A stretch of 64,000 bases of DNA from contig FN649740.1 in the NCBI GenBank assembly GCA_000310025.1, forward strand, positions 1,201,521 to 1,265,520, in the 5' to 3' direction. Both the position numbers and the translations under genes were made by a program. Under the pieces are notes generated by a model that saw only the letters and a list, made by a program, of their open reading frames with translations, made no database searches and was not told where the DNA came from. Source of the stretch: Ectocarpus siliculosus. Taxonomy: Eukaryota; Sar; Phaeophyceae; Ectocarpales; Ectocarpaceae. Shown here in pieces: positions 47,974-58,816 of this stretch (position 1 is its first letter; every line of letters starts with the position of its first letter).

Positions 47974-48245
47974 GTATTGGTTACAAAAATATAGATAAAA
48001 ATGCTCATGGAGAGACTGCTCGTTTTTGCTCAGAATGAGAGGCGTTGTGAAGCATCATGTGTGGGCGACCTTGGCATGGAAGAATTGTTGTTAGCTCAGC
48101 TCGGCGCTCTCTGAAGCGCGATTGGTTGCAACATATAGGTCTCAAGGAGAGACTGCTTGTTCGAGAGTTTTGCTTTCAGAGGAGATGTGTTGAAAGCATC
48201 ACGTGTCAGCGACGTTGGCATGGCAGAATTGTTAAGGCACAGCGC
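47941..48245 (+). repeat. Tandem duplication of the VPS2 3' end
   Basis: Unit 1 (47941-48078) starts within the last codons of VPS2; unit 2 (48079-48222) again encodes EELLLAQLGAL and a stop; unit 3 is a fragment (48223-48245). Period is about 138-144 bp. Units 1 and 2 also share GGAGAGACTGCT and AAGCATCA-GTG in the 3' UTR part. Confidence 0.9.
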
Positions 48246-50322
48246 AGCGGGTCCTTTTATTTTCTGTTTATTGTTCTTTTCGTCGTCCCATTCTCTTGCC
48301 TGTCGCTCGCAGCATCAACCTGCCGCACGGTATGATGTATGATGGGGCAAGAACTAGGTGCTTGTATTTTGAGTTTGAAAACGACAATTTTCTGGTAGAG
48401 CTAATAGTGGGTGCCCTTCGGAAAGTTGACAGCTCAGAAGTTTGGCACAGCCTCATTTAGTCGTCGTTTTTGAGCTGAGAGCGCAACAGTTATGCACTCC
48501 GCTGGATTTTTTCTCTAGATGGCTAGTTTAGGAGAAGGGGGAGTACAGCAGTTCGAGGCAATCAACCGATTTTTCTGTTGGCGGTTGCTGCGCACTCAAG
48601 AGAACTCGAAGAGCGAGCGGCGGTGCTCTGTGATGTGCATAGCTGATGCAAGGGTAAAAAGGGTGGTGGCGAACCGCGAGGGTCACGTATCTTAGATGGT
48701 GGATGGTGTGCCCTTCGATGATCGCTTCAGCGGGAAGTTGTACTATGGAACGACCAAAACAAAACGGATCTTGTTGTGATTTCGCGGCTCTGTGACGTGT
48801 CTCGAGAAATACATAGTCTACGCAGTGGTCGGTCGTTCGTGTGTAATTCTGCGTGTTCGGTCGTGTTATTTCTCCCGCGGGTGGGGCTTGGAGAGTGCGA
48901 AACGTCGCTGAACCTCCGGGTTTGGGTGTTAATTGACCGCGAGCGAGTTCGCGAAAGTTGTTCTTGGCGGGCACCAACCGTGGCTCAAACGCCGTGCCCG
49001 AGACGCTGAACGAGCTCCGCCTGCTGCTGCTGCTGCTGCTGCTGATCTTCTATCAACAGGGTTACGTTTTCAAGCTACACTCCACGAGGTTAGAAAGTAT
49101 CTTGGGGGAGTTTGTTGTGGTTGGGTAGCGCGCCTGCTGTACCCCCTTCGGGGGTGATCTGTGCCTGGTTGGGTTTGCTGTATCCGCCGAACTTGCAGTG
49201 ATTGTCACGCGAGAGAGCAGACTCACTGCTCACTACTGACAGCGATGAGTGTATGTTGAGAAACCCTCGTAGAGGAGGTGGGCATCGCGGCTGGCTCTCT
49301 CGACGTGTGCGTATTGCACGATGGTACAACTATTGTAGCGAACCTCCCCCCGGTAGTAATTTAGCTATAGCTGCGGCATCGAGAGGTGGGTGTATAAGAG
49401 GCACTTCGGGGGTGGGTATGTTCCTTGTAGAGACCACGGTCAGAGTGGAAATTATGTCGATGAACCGAGTGGTGCAGGAACTGATTGATTTTGGCTGCCA
49501 CGAAGGAGAGGGTAACCAGCAGAGAGGAAGGTTGGCGACGGATCCTATTTTACGGCCTGGAGGTCATCATTGTTGTGCTTGGTGCCTCTTGTCTCTTTCG
49601 CGTTTTTTGACGGTAGGTGGTATGGTGATTCGAGATCAAAGGGATGATTGCGTTGTACATGGGATGGATGGATGGGTGAGTTGCAGGTGTGCCCGTGCGC
49701 GGTTTCTTTGTCATCAAATAAATGTATCCCAAGCAATAATAACTGATACATTGATTGGGGGACGTACATGCTCCAAAATAGAACCCTGCTACATTCGTTT
49801 GTTCTTCCGGTCTTCATTTTTGAGGGCGGTGCACCGTTTGTTTTAGAATCACCCTACTGCTGCCAGATGCAGTGAGGGTTAACTTTCCCTCCTTGTCTGT
49901 AAATAGCACTCAGATTTTACGGTTCGGTGGATTACTACACAGGCTTACGAACACACAACATAGACTAGTTGTTCCTTTTTCTGTCGTTGGTCGAGATCAA
50001 CCACTGTAAGCAAGCCTCAGTTGGTTTTGCTTACAGCGACACAGCAGGTCAACACACATTTCTGGTACAAGTGGCGGATGTCTCTGACGTGCACCATACA
50101 TGCACATGGACCCGCGCGGATATCGGGTCCTGGAACACAGCAGATCCTGAGCAGTGCATGACAAACCTGCAGACAGGGGGGGGGTATCACCCACGTACCC
50201 CCTTTTCGGGCTAATACCATATGGGCAGATCACACCAGCGCCAGCACGGGCACCCACCTTGCATTTCGAGCGTGCGTGCCTCACCTAGGTGGTCACCTTG
50301 GCGGCTATATTGACGACCCATC
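48246..50322. other. Intergenic between VPS2 and the transporter gene
   Basis: No gene recognised. A run of eight CTG units occurs at 49020-49043, in a frame that would read as a Leu-rich helix (ETLNELRLLLLL), so a missing upstream exon of the transporter is possible but unproven. A splice-bounded segment near 49438-49513 is open but unidentified. Confidence 0.5.
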
Positions 50323-53300
50323 ATGACTGAGGTGGTTCTCTCCGACATGGGCTTCAACTATCCTATCGTGGTGAGCTTTTCCCTTCTCTCCTCCCGGTAG
50401 GTTCATGTCCGAACGTCCTGCTTTAGCATGTGGTATCTCCTCTCTGCATCGCCGTTTTTGGGGGTATGTTACAGCAAGTGGGTGTTTTGGGTGCCTTGGG
50501 TGGTTGTACGACACGTTGCGCAACACACGAGGTGACAAGAGGGCCGTCAACCGTCAACCATAGTCAGAAGTCTCAGCCTGGTAGGCACACGGTAGTCGAA
50601 TTGGAATTCAAGATTTATCCACAGGCGAGAGCGATTCTCCGGGAGTGCCACAATTATTCATCCTCGTACTTGAAGTCAGCGCTGGGTGTAAAGGCAGGAA
50701 CAAGGGTGTTGTCATGCATACGGCAGTCACACGAAAGCTGCTGGCGTACGGGTACTACACTGCTGTACAGCTTGTACGGGCTGTCAGCCTTTTTCGAATT
50801 ATTCCGTGTGACTTCAGAGAGTTCAGGTGGGACGCACACACGTGCTGTGCCGTTTCCGACTTCGTCCTCGACAAACGGGAAAAATACTTGTTTTTTCTGA
50901 AGAACGGTCGGCGACAGCGTCTTCGGCTTATTTTGTACAACAGCGCTCGGTGCACAGATAGATATTACTGTTGGTATATATCTCGAATGGGTAGTCTTTC
51001 TGTGTGTGTATTTATTTTTCCTTAATATATTTGTGTGTGTATTTATTTTTCCTAACAGATAGAACTCGCACACCTCTGCTGTGCTCGACCACCCCAAACG
51101 GGCGAGAGTTTTCCCCCGAGTCTTGAAAAGTTCTTCGTTAGCTGTGATGCGAATGGCAATGGAGGAAGGTTGTTCCCGGCAGTAGATTGGTTCACACAAG
51201 CAAATAGTGGTTGTACTTCCATAAGTAGTGGAAAATGTGTGGGGCCATGCACGTAGATTCCATGGATACCAGGAACCAGGCTGACCTCGCCGACCCGCGC
51301 TTGTCGAAAGTGGCACCGACAGCGCTTTTAAACGGACAAGTATTTTGGGGATTTGGGGACGACGTTTTATGCCCTCTTACCACAGCTGCGCTCCATCCGA
51401 TGAACTCAAGGAGAACATGAAATAATAAAAGATGTACATTGTACATCTTTTAACGTCGTATTGTTTGCCTCGGTCCACCACCACCGACGGTTGCAATATT
51501 CGCCAGAAGGCTCGTTCAACGCACGGCGGTATAGCATACCTGCCGTAGGTAACATGACACAAGATACCACACCCCCTGCACCGATTTTCAAACCTCGACT
51601 ACTCCACGACACGAAGAAAAGAGGATGTGCATCGTGCGTCAAAAGATACGTGTGTGTTCGGAAAATTCTCGACAACGCCGCCGTTTTTAGGCGCTGCCGC
51701 TCTTTCTGTTGCGGGGAATCGAGCTTTGCAAGACGGTTCAATGTATGTGGAACTTTGTGGCACTTATGTATGGTGCTCTATAGCTCTTCGAAGCACGGTT
51801 TGGCAGCAGGCATGATGGCATGAGGTAGGACGTACCCCTGAGAACCTACCCACTTTTGCTTTTTCTTTTGCTACCCCCGCCTCTCGTGCATCCTGCTCTG
51901 CTGGCTTTTTCCCGACACTGCTGGCTTTTCTCGCTTCTCCTGCCATACGTTTTTTAGCTGAGCTCATTCTACACGGCGATAAACTGGGCCGGCACGGCCG
52001 TCTTCCGGCGCGAGAGGAAGACCAGCAAGCAGGCGTTCGACCGGCGACAGTGGACCCTGGTCTCGCTCCTGTCGGTGTCCACCGCCCTCAACACGCTCGT
52101 GGGACGGGCCAACATCGCCGTCCCGACAACGTTCGACCAGGTACACACGAAACACGGCGGTAGGGTACATGCGGTAAGGACGGCACTTTTACGGTGAACG
52201 GTATTATCGCGTTACGGTACACGGTATAGTGCCGGCATAGTACGCTGTTCCAACAACGTTCCACCAGGTACACACGGCACTTTACGGCATACCGGTATGG
52301 TCGCATTACGACGCACGGGTATGCGGCATGGTGCCGGCGGGCGAGTTCGGCTGGTACAACCCGCGTTATTTGGTTCCCTTCTGCATGTACCGTCCTGTTT
52401 CATAAACCCAAGAGAAGAGAAGACTGTTTAGCTTCCTTTAACTGAAACGACACGATGGGAATCGATTGTCCGCTCATCCAACTATTGTGTAATCCATTTT
52501 TGCCCCGTACCGTCTTGCTTGGTACCCGTCTAAAACGGAACGGAATGATGGAACCGCGCGACGGAGCAGATGCTGCAAGCCGTGGGGCCGCTGTTAGTCC
52601 TGCTGCTTGCCACGCGGGTGTTCAAGCGCTCGGTCTCGATGGAAAGAAAGGTAAGGTTGTGTTTGGAGGCGGGCGGCTTGTTGTCAGGAGCGCAGAGAAG
52701 AGAAGGTTGACTCAAGACCTTGGTATCATTAACGAGTGCGCTAGGCATGCTAGCCCATGCACGCAGAAGGGGGATCGCCCCTTAGATCTCCGTAGATCAG
52801 TATCGAGTGCTTATTATGGTACCCCCCAAACAGCTTGGTCTATATAGCAGTAGCAGCACATGTTTGCGCTGAATGTCTTTGCGTATGTTTCGGTTCACAT
52901 CTTTCCCCACGTTGCGCGCTCGTGACACCAATTTTTTCTGTCCGTTTTTTTCTTGTGGTTTTCCCATGTATGCTGTCGCTGTTTATAGCGCCTCCAAGTG
53001 AGGTGCGATGTTTTGATTGGCAGAAGGCGCTATCGAGGTCGTCGCGATGGTGGTGGTATCTAAAGCCGCAGAGAAAGGGGTTTGTGGCTGAGAAAGGGAT
53101 GACATGCAGCATTGTGGTTGGCCAAGAAAAAATGGGTCGAGAAAACCGTTCCGACCGAAAAACCTCGAATTTTCGAATTTTCTTTGGCATCATCCACGCT
53201 TTTTTTTATGACGGCCGAGCCTTTCCTTCTACGACTGTACCCCTCTCGTGTTTTTTTTTTTAACGTGCCAAGGTGGCGGTGATCCCAATCATGGTTGGGG

Positions 53301-55513
53301 TGGCGATGACATGGTACAGCGAGATGGAGGTTTCGAGATCGGCGTTCACGGTTTCGGCGGTGTGCATCGTGCTGAACGCGATAAAGGTGGTGATCAACTC
53401 GGAGATGCTTACGGGGGAGTACAAGGTGTGTTTGTGTGTGCGTGTTTGTGTGTCATTCTTGACCAGTAGCATCGACCGCGCTTATCCCGCTGACCAATTA
53501 AAATCCGACGCTTTTCCGCGGGCTTCCTTCGACAACATGTGTGTGAGAGACGGAAAGAGAAGCATGGCGTACGTGACAGTTGGTCTGGTTTCCCTAACGT
53601 GCCAACGGTTTGTACTCTCGCAGTATTTTATGGATGTGATCATGTGCTGCTGGTGTTGTAGTGTTGCCAGATGGTGTCATCCTATGAAGTGCAGGCAACC
53701 AGACTACGTCCTCCCCAGCCGATTACTCCATTCCCCCAAGGAACCACAGTCTTGTTTTTCATTATGCGAGCACCATCCCGGAGGCAAACAATGATTGGTT
53801 CGAGGTGGGGTTCTTCCGTGGCACATGTACGAAGCGTCGCGATTTCACGGACCCCCCCCCCCCCCCCTCGCGCCCCTAGAACTAACTGCGGCATCTCAAA
53901 AAACATCGGATGCGACTACAAGCAGCATTAGGAACTGTTATCCATCCGTCCTGAATGAGTCGACACAAACCCGCGTTCAGTAGTGCACGGACGACGACAG
54001 CAAAGACATGACTACCCCCCCCCCCCCCCCCCCTCCCTCCCCCGTCCCTTTTTCCCATCGATTCCTCCCCCGGTTACCCCCCTCCATCTCCTATCTCGAG
54101 TCTCGCCCATGACTTTGGCTCAGGTGAAAACAAAACAAAACAGGTTATGTGCCCGGTGTTGCTTACCTCCCGGTTCGAGAGCACAAGGGATGTGTTAAAC
54201 ACAGTACTTTGCAGTGAGGCCGCTTGTCGCGGCTTGGGGCGGGGGTTCATTTGGTCGTGGATAACCAGAAACGCCTTGCCCGCTCCGCTTCGAAAGTTAG
54301 TCCATCTCTCCTCCGGCTAAACACACGGTGTAGACGTTTCAATGATGCAGCTCACCCCTGTCAAGCGTGTTGCTGAACACCCGAAAGCGGTTGGACCTTA
54401 CAGTGCAACGGTAGCCCGTTCGGTAAATGGAAGAAAGTTTGTGGCATCCGAGCATCGACAAGATGCGAGCGAGAGTCTACGGTCTGACTGGCGACTGCGG
54501 CCTCCGAGGACTGCCTTTCCCTCTCTCCCGTCGCTTGTCACTGCCTTTCCTGATTTTCCTTCCATGTAAGTGTGTAGACCGGTTGGCTTGCTGTGACCAC
54601 GACAGACGTCCGCGTCAGTTGGACCGGAACTGATGTTCCTTAGAAGGTACTGAGCACGAAACGGACCCGTGTCCGATCTCAAGACACCAGCAACACTAAC
54701 AACAAACTTCAACCCCCCCCCAAACCAACTTGTTGGTACATATGCTTGCAGATGTCGACGTTCGCCCTGGTGCACGGAGAGGTGTCGGGCGTGGTGGGTC
54801 GGTGGAGGGAGATCTCTATGGGCTGGGCGCCTCACGTGATCGCCTTGACGGGGATCGCGTCGTTTGTCTTGACGGTCATGTCCTTGCACGCCACCAAGTT
54901 CGCGACGCCCCTCACCGTCAGCGTGTTGGGCGCGCTGAAGCAGGCAAGCCCTGCCGTTGATGATGACGTTTTTGCACTCTTCGGCGTCTTGTGTTGTGTT
55001 TTATGTAATTAGCGTCGACCGCGCTAACCGGCTGGCATCGACTGTGTTAGTGAAGCGTTGCACAAAACCAAACCGTCACACCTTTGCTCCCGTGTTCTTG
55101 CCCTTTCGCAAAAAATCAAACAATCTCTTTCTCGCCCACGCCCTTCCCTCCCGCATCGCCAGATCTTGGTTGTAGCGTTCAGCGTCTTGCGCATGAACCG
55201 GTCCGTGTCTCGCCTGAACGTTCTCGGCCTCGTCTTGGTACTCGTCGGTGCGGTGAGGTACACCATCGTCAGCAGAAGCGAGCGACGAAGCCGCGAGAAA
55301 CGCGGCGCAACCTCCGCCGGTTCGGCGGGAAACAAGGCGTCTGTTTTGCCTACGACTGTGCCCAGCATCGGTCCTAGCGACGCTAGGGTGATGGTGAACG
55401 GTAAGAGAGCTGAGGCGAAAAGGGGTGACGGTGACATCAGGAGGGGGGGGGGGGTGGGAGATTTCGAGGGCGATGGCGTGGGGAAGGGGCTGGTGGGGCG
55501 GCGAGAAGGGTGA
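50323..55513 (+). CDS. Sugar-phosphate/nucleotide-sugar transporter (TPT family)
   Basis: Exons 50323-50370 (ATG tentative), 51958-52140, 52570-52650, 53273-53425, about 54082-54123, 54752-54943 and 55163-55513; 350 codons with the stop, all six introns phase 0. The protein fits the drug/metabolite transporter superfamily, TPT/SLC35 branch: VVLSDMGFNYPIV; TAINWAGTAVF; GRANIAVPTTFDQ; MLQAVGPLLVLLLATRVFK; VAVIPIMVGVAMTWYSEMEV and CIVLNAIKVVINSEMLTGEY; LHLLSRVSPMTLAQ; FALVHGEVSGVVGRWREI and TPLTVSVLGALKQ; VLGLVLVLVGAVRYTIV. Such proteins exchange phosphorylated sugars or nucleotide sugars across plastid, ER or Golgi membranes; the substrate cannot be read from sequence. The C-terminal tail is Arg/Gly-rich. 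Oddities: the intron after exon 6 has a GC donor; the acceptor of the small fifth exon is not a clear AG, with a long C run before it. A first membrane helix may be encoded upstream. Confidence 0.87.
51427..51451. repeat. Perfect 12-bp palindrome
   Basis: AAAAGATGTACA, one T, TGTACATCTTTT: arms pair fully around a single base. It is in the first intron of the transporter gene; no function assigned. Confidence 0.9.
52122..52345 (+). repeat. Duplicated exon end with its donor site
   Basis: The last 18 nt of exon 2 of the transporter with its donor (ACAACGTTCGACCAG then GTACACACG) recurs 128 bp downstream at 52250-52276 as ACAACGTTCCACCAG-GTACACACG. Following sequence (GGCACTTTTACGG, then GGTGCCGGC) is also shared, so a unit of about 128 bp has been tandemly duplicated. 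Confidence 0.85.
53426..53500 (+). repeat. GCGCGGTCGA-type repeat at a donor site
   Basis: Directly after exon 4 of the transporter the intron reads a GT-rich tract, then TAGCATCGACCGCGCTTATC and CCGCTGACCAATTAAAA, matching the start of psb27 intron 4 in the same sense orientation. Confidence 0.82.
54565..54705 (+). repeat. CAA-tailed dispersed repeat, copy 3
   Basis: GACGTCCGCGTCAGTTGGACC, AGAAGGTACTGAGCACGAA, CGGACCCGTG and ATCTCAAGACACCA, followed by a short AACAACAAAC tail. It is in the transporter intron before exon 6. Confidence 0.8.
54990..55050 (+). repeat. GCGCGGTCGA-type repeat near a donor site
   Basis: About 50 nt into the intron with the GC donor: TTGTGTTGTGTTTTATGTAA, then TTAGCGTCGACCGCGC and TAACCGGCTGGC, in the sense orientation, as in psb27 intron 4. 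Confidence 0.8.
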
Positions 55514-57932
55514 CGCTTCGCGCCGGGACAGATAGCGGGGTGGCAGCCGCCGGACACCGGAGAACAACGAGAGAGAGAGAGAGAGAAAGAGACTGCTCTC
55601 ACAAACACAAATGGGTTACTGCTGTACATGATGAGGGAGTCACCGTGATCCTGGCTCCAGGGTTATGTAGCCGTGATAGACAAATGGTACCATGGGGCGC
55701 TACTAGAAGGGTTCCTCAACAACGGCGGGAGTCTCTCCACTTTATCGCCGTAGCAAGGACACCTGTAAGTCGATGTGTCATGGTGGAGGGAAAACGAGGA
55801 CGGTGGCGATGTGCCCCTAGAATGCTCTTCGCGGTTCTTGGTCGAACTAGTTTTGTGGGTGGTGCGGCATGCAGTTTCTGTCGGGTGATGTTGGTGTGCC
55901 CTCGCTAACAAAAGACCGACCTACAGTTATTGTTGGTGGTGGTGGTGGTGTGCCCTTGTAAACAACAGAGCTTGTGTCATGTAGACTGAATATGTTTTGG
56001 CAGCGGCGCGATACCTACCCTGCGGGGGGGGCGTTTTCTTTTTCGGTGCTTCGCGGATTCCAAGCGAGAGCGCTTTTTTCAGTTTGTGTCGCAACAGTTG
56101 GTTGTCGTGTGCATATGGTCGTATCCCATCCCATTGCCAAGAGAGGAATGAGAGATGAAGAAGACAAGCGTCCACCAACAGCATCCAAACGTATCTAAGC
56201 ACTCATGGAACCTGGTGAGGGCACGACTCTCTAAGGAATCCACCGGGCCCCCTAGTTTTCCCTGCTCCGTTGTATCAATACCTCCACCCCCTTGTATTGT
56301 GTTGTTCTTCCCGGTTCCTAGGATGACTTTGCGGTTCTTTGTTCATGGATTGACGGTTCCTCCGCACCGGAAGGTCGTTACGGTTCGTTACGGCGTCCAT
56401 ACGTTTCAAAGGATAAGTTTCAAAGGATGTTGTATGGGATTGTGTGTTGTGATGTGCGCGTGTAAGTTGGAGTGTAAAGAGTGGAGCTGCGCGAAACAGA
56501 GATGACAATAGCTTTAAAACGTATTTTACCACCTGGTAGGCAGGATTCGCGCGAGAATAGCACTCAAGTATGATTAAATAAGGAGCTCAAGTCATTTGAA
56601 GTAGGGAGTGACTTTAAGGTGTGTTCGGTATCCAGGCGTCGGTCGATACCTCGACGCAAATCCTGATGTTTTTTTCGTGCAGGTAGGTATGACGCGAGCA
56701 CGACCAAGATAGTGTCGGCGTGGACGAGGAAATTCCACGTGTGGGTTTGTGCGTGTGTTGAATTGTTTCATCCGGCTCACCCGCGAAAGTGCTGTTGTTG
56801 TATGTAATTTGTGTTTATTGCCTGGTCAGAGGCGCTCCGGTAGGCAGGGCGACACAAGCCCCCTTACCGACACTCCGTCGTCCTTTAGCGTCTCAAAATC
56901 GATGCATCAATTGCCCTGCTCATGCAGGGCTGCCTCCGATCCGAGGCCCGCCTTCTTTTGCACGTGCATGCGTAGGTGCGTGGTTGGTTACGACGAACGA
57001 AGTGTTGTCGAAATCAAACGAACGGCGCAAGACTGGTGTTGTGCGAAGTCTCAAAATCGATGTATAGACGAGGCAGACAGACGCGGCTTCCCAACGAGCT
57101 GGTTTCGGCTGGTTGGTGCTGCACTGTTTAGTCGGAAGCCCCGCAATCCTGGTCTCGCGGGTCTGGAACCTCCCAACAGCAGCGGTCTGGCTCTGCTCTA
57201 CAAGGGGATTCAGCTATTAGCTTTGTTAAGCGTCCCTAACGTTGAGAAGCGTTCGTGCATGTGGAGCCAACATAACGCACTTGGGAGATCGTTTCCGATT
57301 TCATTACGTCAACTCAATTTTACTACCTTTGTACGCACACGAACATCTGCCCGTCTGTCAACATTCACGCATTTCGGGGTCTCACCAAAGCTCTGCAATT
57401 CACGTGGTGTTGTCAACCTTGATTTGTGCCCAAAGCGTACCACACTTTTCCATGGATTCCAAGCAATGGATTACCCTCTCACCCAGCGTCATCCGAATTT
57501 TTTTACAAACCCCGCACGATTTCAGAGTGGCTTCAGCCCTATCCAATTGAAGTTAAGGACTTTTGTTGAAACCTTCGCTGGCAGTGGCAGAAAAAAATGC
57601 TCCAGTCTCGACGCTTCCTCCGACGGTGGGTAGCTTCACGCACCCATCGGTTCGGGACCGATTGCTGTTTTGTTGCGGAAAATGCATGCTGATCGCTACT
57701 GCTTCATAACAGAGGTCAGATCAACAAGAACGCGCCCAAAACAATAGAGGGCGTCGTGTTCAACAAAGCAACCATTGGAGGGGGCGGCCCACCTTTCGCA
57801 ATCACAAGACGGGTTCTCGACCGACACACGTGGGGTCAAAGAAACAAAGAAAACAAAAAAAAAGGTGCTTTCTAAGATAAGGCCCAGCGCACCAGTTGTG
57901 ACAGACAAGACCACAAAACAAGATCAAGCCGC
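55514..57932. other. Intergenic between convergent genes
   Basis: It lies between the transporter (+) and 6-phosphogluconolactonase (-). A plus-strand open frame of 294 codons at 56749-57633 has no recognisable motif, low codon coherence and no family resemblance, so I do not call it a gene. Confidence 0.5.
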
Positions 57933-58771
57933 CTAGCACTTGGTCGCTAGCGCCGCGATCTCCGGAGGGCATTGAGACGCCGCCGCTTCGTCCACGCACC
58001 ACGCCAGCGCCCTCCCCTCGGCTACCTTCACCCTTGCCGCGGGATACGGCGACGACTCTCCAGCCGACTCGAGGGCACCGTCTGTCCCGACGGAGAGGAG
58101 TTGCGGAAGAAGGGAGGCCTTTCCTTCTCCGGTGCCGATGAACATGGCCTTTTTTTTGTTTTTTGTTTATGCACACATGAGGTTTGATTGGACGAGGTGG
58201 GGGCTGAGTATGATGAACGGCACCACCGTATTTCTTCGCTCACAGCAATTAGCTCTTCGCGACGCACGCCGCTGCCTGAACTACGTACTGTGCCAGCGAC
58301 GACGACGACAATAACAACAACAACACCACCAACAAGAACAACAACAACAACAACAACAACCACCTTATTCAAGAACACCTACAGACACGCACACCACCCG
58401 AAAAAAGCTTCTCCCCAGACCTACATTCCGCGAGTTGTTGAGCACCGGGTATGTCAGCGTCACTCTCTGCCTTGGCGGCTTCGGGGAGTCCTCGATGTGC
58501 GCCACCCACTTAGACCGCTCCTCCAGGAGAGGGTGCGACGGGAACAGCGAGCACGTGTGGCCATCGGGCCCTACCCCTAGCAGGGCGGCGTCGAAGCTCG
58601 GGGGGGGCGACGCGGTGGGGAGTATTTCGGCGGCGCCCCCTGCCGAGCTGTCTCCCTCTGGCGGGGGGAAATGCTGCCTGAGCTTGGCTTCGTAGTCTGC
58701 CGCCGCTGGGCTCATGGTGCACCATGAGGCGCCAAAGAGAGGAGGAAATAGAGAGAGGGAGAGAGAAAGAG

Positions 58772-58816
<45 letters not shown>

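Noticed and set aside
56749-57633. 294-codon plus-strand frame
   Set aside because: No motif, no family resemblance, irregular composition and no splice-supported neighbours.
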